Origin: Pyrococcus sp. ST04
Lineage (GTDB): Archaea; Methanobacteriota_B; Thermococci; Thermococcales; Thermococcaceae
NCBI RefSeq assembly: GCF_000263735.1
Contig: NC_017946.1
Span: forward strand, 475,348-539,347
DNA length: 64,000 nt
Direction of reading: 5' to 3'
This document shows positions 9,069 to 15,797 of this stretch, one piece after another. The notes below the pieces were generated by a model. That model had not been told where the DNA came from. It saw nothing but the letters and a program-made list of their open reading frames with translations, and did no database searches. Within the stretch, counting starts at the first letter, position 1. Each line of letters opens with the position of its first letter. The position numbers and the translations under genes are program-made.

Positions 9069-9404
9069 ATCCCAACATCAAACTTACCTTTAGCATCCTT
9101 AATCTAATAAACCAAATTGCAATGAGATGTCTTTCTATGTTTCTCCTAGATTATATACCATTCTGAGAAGAACAGTATAAAAATGATCCTGCCATTCTTT
9201 TCCTTAAAGAAGGTCCTTTACCCTAAAGCGTAGCCCTACATCTTCGCAACTTATATTATATTGAAAGGTTTATCGCTGATACTAAAGCCGAGGTAACACC
9301 AACATCAGAGGGAGGGTAAAGCCTTGCCGCAATGTTCAAAAAGATGGAAAACGTTTTCCTCAATTATCACTAACTCTCGAAGGCCCTTTTTGCCTAAAAC
9401 ACCG
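9069..9404. other. Non-coding interval
   Basis: About 340 bp, AT-rich and without a convincing reading frame on either strand. It separates the sulfate operon promoter from the remains of an AbiE system. Forward-strand codons around 9290-9390 give protein-like fragments broken by stops, so part of it may be decayed coding sequence, but I recognise nothing. Confidence 0.4.
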
Positions 9405-9916
9405 TTATTTAAAAAGTTCTTCTATTCTGAAGCGCAGGCTTTCAACGAGCTCTTCCCAGTTCGGACGTAGTGTCTTGGGAATAAAGTGGTTGGTTGACTT
9501 AACCTGTTAATCAATTCGCCCCCAAAATCTTCCTTGATATGGTAAAACTTTGTGGTAAGCTCCAAAGCTTTCAGGAATTTGTCCGTCTTAAACTCCACGT
9601 TAAGAGCATGAAAAGCATCATAGATGTCCTTGCCCTCCATGCGGTTGTATAAAGCAACAATCTTCTTTGCAAGTAGATCCTCTAAAGAATAAACCTTGAA
9701 CATCGTAGGGTAGCTATCTATATCCTCCGAGAATCTCGCCGCTCCAATCTTAGCTAAATAAACTCTGTTGAGGGCTGTTCCTCCTTTTAGAATTGACTTC
9801 TCACCAAAAATCTCCCACAGCTGGCTTAGGAGGAGCGAAATCTTTTCCTCCTTATCAACATAATTTAAGCCCAACACTGTCTTGGTAGCTATGTATCTGA
9901 GTATCCTCTCATCCAT
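9405..9916 (-). pseudogene. Decayed AbiEii-type nucleotidyltransferase toxin
   Basis: Retains the AbiEii nucleotidyltransferase signature LKGGTALNRVYLAKIGAARFSEDIDS and the downstream block YSLEDLLAKKIVALYNRMEGKDIYDAF, but these are almost adjacent, whereas the family normally has roughly 80-100 residues between them. Near the end a frameshift diverts the frame: after LFPRHYV the expected tail RPNWEELVESLRF is readable only in another frame, which runs to a TAA at 9405-9407. The in-frame product instead stops at 9422. The ATG at 9916 overlaps the AbiEi stop and is preceded by GGGTGGGCG. It is almost surely inactive. Confidence 0.75.
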
Positions 9917-10505
9917 ACGCCCACCCCAAAATCCTTTCCTTCCCGAAGTTGTCAATTAGCTTCCACTCCCTGATGCCTCTCCCTCTGGAGGGAAGCGTTG
10001 GAACCAACTTGGTCCATGTTTTAACCCTGCTCCTCAAGTACTCAATGACATCCTCCGGAACATTAACACCGAGATTTTTCACAAGCTCCAAGATGTAGCC
10101 CGTCCTTTGGCAGAGAGAATCACTAGCAAAGCGTTTAAAGTAGCTCAAGAACTCGTCCCAGTCTATTTTCTCAGCCTCGTAAAGTGCTTTTGTTACCTTG
10201 GAGTAGCTCCCACAGTACCCTGGTTTGTAAAAGCAGTCAAAGAAAGTTTTGGCTAGGGTAGATGTGTAGATTCCATTCTTGAGGGTCATTCCCGTTGCTT
10301 TTTCACCTAGGGCAACAGCTTTTATGGTGTACTCTCCAATTTCTTTTTCACCCGACTTTCTTGGAGTGGCCACGAATATCGTAAACGGTTCATACTCAAT
10401 AAGGCCATAGAGCCTCAGCGCCGAGGAGAATGCAATATAGCCTGGGAATAACACTAGTGCTATTTGATACGGATTTTTTATTAGAGGTTTTTCCCGGCTC
10501 CTCGT
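9909..10505 (-). pseudogene. N-terminally truncated AbiEi-type antitoxin
   Basis: Matches the core of AbiEi family antitoxins (GYIAFSSALRLYGLIEYEP, then TIFVATPRKSGE, and a helical C-terminus). The N-terminal winged-helix DNA-binding domain is missing. The first ATG in frame is at 10454, but codons upstream to about 10505 still read as family sequence (EKPLIKNPYQIALVLF), after which the similarity stops at a stop codon. The break lies 15 bp from the IS200/IS605-like scar at 10519-10554, so the element probably removed the 5' end. It overlaps the AbiEii remnant by 8 bp as intact abiE pairs do. Confidence 0.7.
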
Positions 10506-10517
10506 TTACTTTTCTTT

Positions 10518-10554
<37 letters not shown>

Positions 10555-10567
10555 ACAATGCATATAA

Positions 10568-10603
10568 GTATCGATACCGATACTAAGTATCGGGGGCGAT
10601 ACC
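10568..10603. promoter_or_regulatory. Palindromic operator-like element before the decayed ATPase
   Basis: GTATCGATAC (10568-10577) is a perfect 10 bp palindrome, followed directly by CGATACT-A-AGTATCG (10578-10592), a 15 bp palindrome with a central A, then GGGG and another CGATAC (10597-10602). The same layout with compensating base changes precedes the intact ATPase at 12134. This favours a protein-binding site, probably autoregulatory, or a short RNA hairpin at the transcript start. Confidence 0.6.
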
Positions 10604-11305
10604 TTGTTCTTCGATCCAAGGCCCAAAGAGAAAAGAGAGGATCTGTTTGGCAGAGAAAAGGAACTAACCGGGCTTATTACATCAATAATAAATATCCAAT
10701 AACCTTACTCCTTGGAATAAGGAGAACGGGAAAAGGTTCTTTTTTCTGGTTCTGAGGTAGGTTTATTGCATGACTTCCTAGGATTTGAAGACTCTAAGGC
10801 TCCCCTCTTTGGTAGGATATACAATGAGATAATCCTGGAGCCCTTTCCCAGGGATCTCTCCATTGAGTTTTTAAGGGAAGGCTTCAGGGAAGTTGGCCTT
10901 AATGTTCCCCAAGAGCATATAGAGAGGGCCGTCGATGAGCTTGACGGCATTCCCGGGTGGTTAGTTGAGTATGGTTACCACTATATGCACGCGAGAAACC
11001 ATAAGAAAGCCCTAGAGAAAACACTTCAAAACGCACTTTCTCTGATAAGATCGGAGCTCTCTGAGCTCGAGAGGAGGAGTGAGAGGTACGTAACACTCTT
11101 AAAGGCAATCTCCCTGGGAATTAACAGGTGGTCCAAGATAAAGGAGTACGTTGAGGTTAAGCATGGTTCAATAACTAATGCTAGACTCTCAGCTCTACTC
11201 AGGAACCTTGAGAAGGTGAGCTGGATAAGATCAGATCTCGAAAATGGGAAGAAGGTGTATAAAATAGTTGATCCGGTAGTTGAGAGAATTATTAAAAGTT
11301 TATGA
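10604..11305 (+). pseudogene. Decayed PF01637-type archaeal ATPase with internal deletion
   Basis: Aligns with both ends of the ATPase at 12134. The start (TTG at 10604, then LFFDPRPKEKREDLFGREKE in frame) and Walker A region LLLGIRRTGKGSF are present. The sequence then jumps, with a frame change, to SGSEVGLLHDFLGFEDSKAP, removing about 390 bp that hold the Walker B region. A stop in the first frame adds to the damage. From 10766 an open frame of 179 residues covers the C-terminal sensor and winged-helix part (IPGWLVEYGYHYMHA, RRSERYVTLLKAISLG). The C-terminal piece might still be translated but cannot be an ATPase. Confidence 0.8.
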
Positions 11306-11334
11306 GAAGGTGGAGGTAATTGTAGGGTGGTACT

Positions 11335-11541
11335 ATGAAGTTCAAAGTCATCTTGGAGCCTCAGCCAGAAGGAGGGTACGTGGCCTACGTCCCAGCACTC
11401 CCAGGGTGCGTAAGCCAAGGAGAAACCGAGGAGGAAGCACTTGAAAATATAAAAGAGGCAATAGAACTTTACCTTGAAGTTCTGGAAGAGAGGAGAAGGA
11501 GAAATACTGTGGGAAACTTTTTCACTTCCTCCTCACCTTGA
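11335..11541 (+). CDS. Orphan HicB-family antitoxin
   Basis: 68 residues. The first 50 are typical HicB: MKFKVILEPQPEGGYVAYVP, then ALPGCVSQGETEEEALENIK and EAIELYLEVLEE. The last dozen residues (NTVGNFFTSSSP) do not resemble the family, so the 3' end may be rearranged. HicB normally neutralises the mRNA interferase HicA, which is usually encoded next to it; no HicA-like frame is present on either side. It follows the ATPase remnant by 29 bp with a GGTGG site 6 bp before the ATG. It could act alone as a regulator or be a relic. Confidence 0.75.
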   Translation: MKFKVILEPQPEGGYVAYVPALPGCVSQGETEEEALENIKEAIELYLEVLEERRRRNTVGNFFTSSSP

Positions 11542-11577
11542 AGAACTGTTTCTACTTCTAACAAATTGATCAAAATG

Positions 11578-11619
11578 TTTATACATTATGCAATACGATA
11601 ACGTATTCAGGTATCGTAT
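11578..11619 (+). promoter_or_regulatory. Promoter and operator-like inverted repeat before the vapB-like gene
   Basis: TATA-like TTTATACA at 11578-11585 is followed by ATACGATA (11593-11600) and its exact complement TATCGTAT (11612-11619) separated by 11 bp, ending 1 bp before the ATG at 11621. The spacing covers the expected transcription start. Ribbon-helix-helix antitoxins usually repress their own operons through such repeats. Confidence 0.6.
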
Positions 11620-11620
11620 A

Positions 11621-11827
11621 ATGGAGGTTGTCAGCTTTGGGATTCCTTATGACCTCAAGAAGAAGATGAAAGAGGTTGATATCAACTGGAACGAGGAAGT
11701 CAGAAAATTAATTGGAGCTAAAGTTAGAGAGTACAGAAGAAAGAAAGCGTTGGGGAGATTGATGCAATGCTTGCGAACTCCTCTTCCTAATTCCATTCCA
11801 CACGGAAAGGGCTTCCAGAGTTATTAA
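11621..11827 (+). pseudogene. Frameshifted VapB-type antitoxin without toxin
   Basis: MEVVSFGIPYDLKKKMKEVD, then INWNEEVRKLIGAKVREYRR is a clear ribbon-helix-helix VapB of the Thermococcales type. After KKALG the expected continuation (IDAMLANSSS, stop at 11788-11790) is found in a different frame, so a single indel has altered the C-terminal toxin-binding segment. In the present frame it runs on to 11827. No PIN-domain VapC frame follows. The DNA-binding part and its operator-like repeat are intact, so repression could persist, but the pair is broken. Confidence 0.65.
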
Positions 11828-12030
11828 GCGGAAATAGATGCCCCTCGATCAAACTCAACTGCTTGCAGGTGATAGGGAGTCCTCTCTGAAATGGTTATGA
11901 ACCGGGCCAATATCTCGAGAACAATCCCCTTGTGGTTCTCACTCTCTTTCCTGGTGCCTACTATAATTTTCACGTAAGTTCCTGGAAAATGCAGGAATAT
12001 GCCTTGGTCTGTTATGTGTGAAAACATGCG
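11824..12030 (-). CDS. Short hypothetical protein or gene fragment
   Basis: An open frame of about 67 residues from the ATG at 12030 (MFSHITDQGIFLHFPGTYVK, then IIVGTRKESENHKGIVLEIL). Its composition looks protein-like, but I do not recognise a family and there is no clear ribosome binding site. It lies among broken toxin-antitoxin genes and ends overlapping the vapB remnant tail-to-tail, so it may be a remnant of a longer gene. Confidence 0.3.
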   Translation of the reverse strand, partial: RMFSHITDQGIFLHFPGTYVKIIVGTRKESENHKGIVLEILARFITISERTPYHLQAVEFDRGASISA

Positions 12031-12092
12031 CGTGCAAGAAAAATTCGTTGTATGATGAATAATGTTAGGTGGTAATAGGTGTTGCATAAGTC

Positions 12093-12130
12093 TTAAGTTA
12101 TGGTACCGTTACTTAGTAACGGGGGCGTTA
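12093..12130 (+). promoter_or_regulatory. Palindromic operator-like element before the intact ATPase
   Basis: CGTTACT-T-AGTAACG (12107-12121) is a perfect 15 bp palindrome with a central T, followed by GGGG and CGTTAC. It aligns base by base with the element at 10568-10603. Where A/T differ, both arms differ in a compensating way, so symmetry is conserved. AT-rich CTTAAGTTATGG just upstream (12092-12103) may be the TATA box, placing the palindrome over the transcription start a few bases before the ATG at 12134. Confidence 0.6.
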
Positions 12131-12133
12131 CTA

Positions 12134-13234
12134 ATGCTGTTTGATCCACGACCCAAAAATAGCAGGAAAGACCTGTTTGACAGAGAAGAAGAACTAGAAG
12201 AGCTAAAGAAAGCAGTTAGGAGGTATCCCATTGTTCTCCTTCTGGGAATAAGGAGGGTTGGAAAGTCATCCCTGCTGAAGGTAGCGCTGAACGAGCTCGA
12301 AAATGGAATCTACATCGATGTTAGAGAGCTCTACTTCTCCTCCGGCGGATGGATAACGGTAGATTCGCTGACCAACGCACTTGAAAGAGCACTAAACTCT
12401 TTGAAGCCAAGCTTCAGAAGGAAAATTACGGAAGCTTTGAGAAGCGTTAAAGGAGTTACCGTTGCCGGAGTAACATTGAAGTTCGAGAGCAGAGTTTCGC
12501 TTCCCGACGTTTTGAATGCCCTGAACGATGTGGGAGTGATTATGGCCTTTGATGAGGCCCAATACTTGAGATACTATGGAGCGAGAGGAGGCAAGGAATT
12601 CCTAGCTATGGTGGCCTATGCCTACGACAACCTCGAGAACATGAGGTTCGTGTTCTCCGGCTCCGAGGTTGGATCACTGCACGATTTCTTGGGCACGGCG
12701 AATTATGACTCCCCGCTATATGGCAGGGTTTATGGGGAGATAACAGTCAAGCCCTTTTCAAGGGAACTGTCCAGGGAGTTTTTTAGGAGGGGATTCGAGG
12801 AGGCGGGAATGAAAGTGGAGGAGAAGCTAATCGAGAGGACTGTGGAACTCCTGGATGGCATTCCCGGCTGGCTCGTGGAGTTCGGTTACAACTACATAGA
12901 AACGAGGGACTTTGACAGGGCGATGGAGAGTGTAATTCTCAAGGCTGAGAAGTTTATGGAGGGTGAACTGAGAGAGCTCGCCAGGAGGAGTGAGAGGTAC
13001 ATACTAATATTAAAGGCTATAGCAATGGGTTTTGACAGGTGGGAGCTGATTAAGGATTACCTAGAAGCGCGGAGCGGTAAGATACCCAATCCAAGATTGG
13101 CTAACCTCCTCAGAAACCTGGAAAAGATGAGCTGGATAAGGAAAGTCTATCGTGACGGTACAAAAAGGTACGAGATCGTTGATCCGGTAGTGGCAAGGAT
13201 ATTGAGGAAGTTCTCACGACAGGCGGGTTTATGA
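12134..13234 (+). CDS. Archaeal PF01637-type STAND/AAA-like ATPase
   Basis: 366 residues from the ATG at 12134 (MLFDPRPKNSRKDLFDREEE). A longer frame opens at 12062 but would run through the operator, and homology starts with the second methionine. Walker A is GIRRVGKSS near residues 36-44; Walker B-like MAFDEAQYL follows near residue 138; then SGSEVGSLHDFLG and a C-terminal winged-helix region. These ATPases are abundant in Thermococcales and their cellular role is unknown; defence or mobile-element association has been suggested. A deleted relative lies 1.5 kb upstream and a different subfamily member immediately downstream. Confidence 0.85.
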   Translation: MLFDPRPKNSRKDLFDREEELEELKKAVRRYPIVLLLGIRRVGKSSLLKVALNELENGIYIDVRELYFSSGGWITVDSLTNALERALNSLKPSFRRKITEALRSVKGVTVAGVTLKFESRVSLPDVLNALNDVGVIMAFDEAQYLRYYGARGGKEFLAMVAYAYDNLENMRFVFSGSEVGSLHDFLGTANYDSPLYGRVYGEITVKPFSRELSREFFRRGFEEAGMKVEEKLIERTVELLDGIPGWLVEFGYNYIETRDFDRAMESVILKAEKFMEGELRELARRSERYILILKAIAMGFDRWELIKDYLEARSGKIPNPRLANLLRNLEKMSWIRKVYRDGTKRYEIVDPVVARILRKFSRQAGL

Positions 13235-13268
13235 GCAATAAACCTTATAAGCAACTATTCCTGCTTTA

Positions 13269-13287
13269 GAGTATGATACTCATGAGT
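13269..13287. promoter_or_regulatory. Palindrome spanning the start codon of the second ATPase
   Basis: GAGTAT-G-ATACTC (13269-13281) is a 13 bp palindrome that contains the ATG at 13273, and ACTCATGAGT (13278-13287) is a second overlapping 10 bp palindrome containing the alternative ATG at 13282. The half-site AGTAT/ATACT resembles the AGTATC/GATAC half-sites upstream of the ATPase remnant at 10604. Confidence 0.45.
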
Positions 13288-14685
13288 AGGTTTATTGACA
13301 GGGAGGAGGAGCTTGAGTTCCTTAGGAGGAAGTGGAGTTCTGAAAAGCCCGAGCTTGTAATCATTTACGGCAGGAGGAGAATTGGAAAGACGTACCTTTT
13401 ACAAAAATTTTTATCTGAGGTAGGTGGCCTCTATCTGCTGGCGGAGGAGAGTGAAACGGTTTTGGAAGATTTCTCGGAGAGGCTTGCCGAGCACTTCAAT
13501 GATCGCCTCCTCAGAGAAAATCCGCTGAGAAGCTGGGGAGCTTTCTTCACGTATCTCGCCGAAAAGAGTTCAGAGAGGCTGGTAGTGGTGATAGATGAGG
13601 TTCAGTACATAGCGAAATCGCAGAAGGATTTCCTCAGCACGTTGCAGAAATACTGGGATCTGTATCTCTCAAAGACGAAGATCATGCTAATCCTTTGTGG
13701 CTCCTTAGTTTCATTCATGGAAGGAGTACTCTCGGCGAAGTCTCCCATATATGGGAGGAGAACGGGAGTCTGGAAGGTTGAGGAGATGGACTTTTTCAAC
13801 GCTTGGAAATTCCACGATGTTGATGCCGAAACCGCAGTGCTCATATACTCCGTCTTCGGTGGAGTTCCCCAGTATTTGGCCGATTACAACCCAGAACTTA
13901 GCTTTTGGAACAATCTCAGGGAATTATTACTATCAAAGGGGGCGAAATACTATGATGAGCCGAAATTCCTTCTCAAACAAGAACTGAGGGATGTTTCTAG
14001 GTACTTCTCAATCCTCAGGGCAATAGCTTTGGGTTATACCCGCTTTGGCCAGATCGCAGACAAGGCCAAAATCGATACGAAATCCCTCGCAAAATACCTA
14101 CACGTATTGGGCGAAATGGGCTACATAACTGAAGAAAATCCTGTAATTGGAAAGGGGAAAACCCTCTACAAAATCAACGACAACCTCTTTGCCTTCTGGT
14201 TCCGCTTCGTTTATCCGCGAAAGAGTGAGATCGAGATGGGTCTCGACGTCATTGAAGACATAAAAGCGGAATTTAACGACTACCTCGGTAAGGCATTTGA
14301 AGAGATTGCCAAACAATTTTTGGTGAGGCTGAACTTGACTGGAAGTCTTCCCTTTAAGTTTACAAGAATTGGAAGGTGGTGGCATAAAGGGGAAGAGATT
14401 GATGTAGTGGCGATAAACGAGCGCGAAAGGAAGATTATGCTTGTTGAAGTTAAGTGGAAGGAGCTCAGCAAAAAAGATGCAAAGAATATCTTAAGAGAGC
14501 TGAAAAGGAAGGCTAAGCTTATTAAATTGGAAGACTGGGAGGAGCATTATGGTATTATTGCAAAGAAAATCATAGAAAAAGAGGAGCTAAGGGAAGGTGG
14601 CCTCCTTGTTTGGGATCTTAAGGATTTTGAAGAACTGCGAGGTCAAGATAATGTTCCTAAGGAAAGCCGAAATCCCACTTCATAA
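13273..14685 (+). CDS. PF01637-type ATPase with C-terminal DUF234 nuclease-like domain
   Basis: 470 residues. The N-terminal ATPase has Walker A YGRRRIGKTYLL near residues 32-43 and Walker B VVVIDEVQYI near residue 107. The C-terminus carries the DUF234 region, with GRWWHKGEEIDVVAINERE and LVEVKWKEL near residues 370-400, a PD-(D/E)xK-like pattern (E-I-D then E-V-K). This combination suggests an ATPase coupled to a nuclease fold. Start is ATG 13273 or 13282. It ends 44 bp before rmlA. It is a different subfamily from the ATPase at 12134, so the pair is not a recent duplication. Cellular function unknown. Confidence 0.85.
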   Translation: MILMSRFIDREEELEFLRRKWSSEKPELVIIYGRRRIGKTYLLQKFLSEVGGLYLLAEESETVLEDFSERLAEHFNDRLLRENPLRSWGAFFTYLAEKSSERLVVVIDEVQYIAKSQKDFLSTLQKYWDLYLSKTKIMLILCGSLVSFMEGVLSAKSPIYGRRTGVWKVEEMDFFNAWKFHDVDAETAVLIYSVFGGVPQYLADYNPELSFWNNLRELLLSKGAKYYDEPKFLLKQELRDVSRYFSILRAIALGYTRFGQIADKAKIDTKSLAKYLHVLGEMGYITEENPVIGKGKTLYKINDNLFAFWFRFVYPRKSEIEMGLDVIEDIKAEFNDYLGKAFEEIAKQFLVRLNLTGSLPFKFTRIGRWWHKGEEIDVVAINERERKIMLVEVKWKELSKKDAKNILRELKRKAKLIKLEDWEEHYGIIAKKIIEKEELREGGLLVWDLKDFEELRGQDNVPKESRNPTS

Positions 14686-14700
14686 ACCTTAAGTCCTTGA

Positions 14701-14709
14701 TTAAAAATA
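14701..14709 (+). promoter_or_regulatory. Likely TATA box of the rml operon
   Basis: TTAAAAATA lies 21-29 bp before the rmlA ATG at 14730, which is preceded by GGGTGG at 14719-14724. The transcript would have a very short leader. Confidence 0.45.
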
Positions 14710-14729
14710 ATGTATCTTGGGTGGAATGC

Positions 14730-15788
14730 ATGAAAGCTTTAATACTCTCTGGCGGCCACGGCACTAGGTTAAGGCCCCTGACGTACTCCCAGCAGAAGCA
14801 ACTTATTCCAGTAGCAAACAAGCCTGTCCTGTTTTATGCTATAGAAGATGTCATTGAGGCAGGCATAAGAGAGATAGGTATCATCGTTGGGCCAAATGCT
14901 GAACTCGTGAAGAAAACAGTCCTAAGTGTTGACTGGGATGCCGAGATAGAGTTCATCTACCAAGGAGAGCCCAAAGGTTTGGCACATGCCATACTCGTTG
15001 CAAGGGATTACCTTGGCGATGATGACTTCGTGATGTATCTGGGGGACAACATATTAAGAGAGGGGATAGTCCGGCATAAAGAAAAGTTCGAGAAAAGTGA
15101 CTATGATGCCAGCATTCTTCTCTGTGAAGTTCCTAACCCACAGCAGTTTGGAGTAGCTGAGCTTAGTGAAGATGGGAAAACAATAAAGAGGCTTGTTGAG
15201 AAGCCAAAGCATCCGCCGAGTAATCTGGCCTTAGTGGGTATATACTTCTTCAGACCGATAATCCATGAAGCCGTGAGGCACATAAAACCCTCATGGAGGA
15301 ACGAGCTTGAGATAACAGACGCGATCCAGTGGCTGATAGACAACGGTTACAAAGTGGGATGGACAAAGGTTACGGGGTGGTGGAAGGATACTGGGAAACC
15401 AGAAGACCTGCTTGAAGCTAATAGGCTTGTCTTGGATGAAATTGAAAGGGATGTGAAGATAGACACGAAGGCTAAGATAATTGGAAGGGTTAAGATTGAG
15501 GAGGGAGCTCAAATAGATGAGAACACCGTCATAAAGGGGCCCGCAATAATAGGGAAGAACGCCGTGATAAGGAACGCCTACATCGGCCCCTACACGAGTG
15601 TAGGAAACAACGTGGTCATAGAAGATACTGAAATTGAAGACTCGATAATCATGGATGGGAGCGTTATAATAGGGGCTGGAAGGATAATAGAAAGCATCAT
15701 AGGTAGGGATGTGAGGATAGTAAGGAGTGATGGACACCCTTCGGGCAGAAGGCTAATAGTGGGCGACAAATCCCAGCTCATCTTGTGA
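14730..15788 (+). CDS. rmlA: Glucose-1-phosphate thymidylyltransferase
   Basis: Makes dTDP-glucose from dTTP and glucose 1-phosphate, the first step to dTDP-rhamnose. 352 residues from the ATG at 14730; an upstream in-frame ATG at 14697 lacks homology and ribosome binding site. The nucleotidyltransferase motif ALILSGGHGTRLRPLTYS starts at residue 3 and QKQLIPVANKP follows. Residues after about 245 form a left-handed beta-helix of hexapeptide repeats (IIGRVKIEEGAQIDENTVI, IIGKNAVI), which marks the long RmlA type common in archaea. It is followed after 9 bp by rmlB. Confidence 0.93.
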   Translation: MKALILSGGHGTRLRPLTYSQQKQLIPVANKPVLFYAIEDVIEAGIREIGIIVGPNAELVKKTVLSVDWDAEIEFIYQGEPKGLAHAILVARDYLGDDDFVMYLGDNILREGIVRHKEKFEKSDYDASILLCEVPNPQQFGVAELSEDGKTIKRLVEKPKHPPSNLALVGIYFFRPIIHEAVRHIKPSWRNELEITDAIQWLIDNGYKVGWTKVTGWWKDTGKPEDLLEANRLVLDEIERDVKIDTKAKIIGRVKIEEGAQIDENTVIKGPAIIGKNAVIRNAYIGPYTSVGNNVVIEDTEIEDSIIMDGSVIIGAGRIIESIIGRDVRIVRSDGHPSGRRLIVGDKSQLIL

Positions 15789-15797
15789 GGTGAAAAC

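Noticed and set aside
12047-12056. ATGATGA as C box before the ATPase
   Set aside because: No CTGA box within a suitable distance.
12062-12133. Earlier start for the ATPase at 12134
   Set aside because: The extra 24 codons would translate the promoter and palindrome, and the decayed relative aligns only from the later start.
15291-15737. 148-codon reverse frame inside rmlA
   Set aside because: Antisense shadow of the hexapeptide-repeat region of rmlA; biased Tyr/Pro composition.
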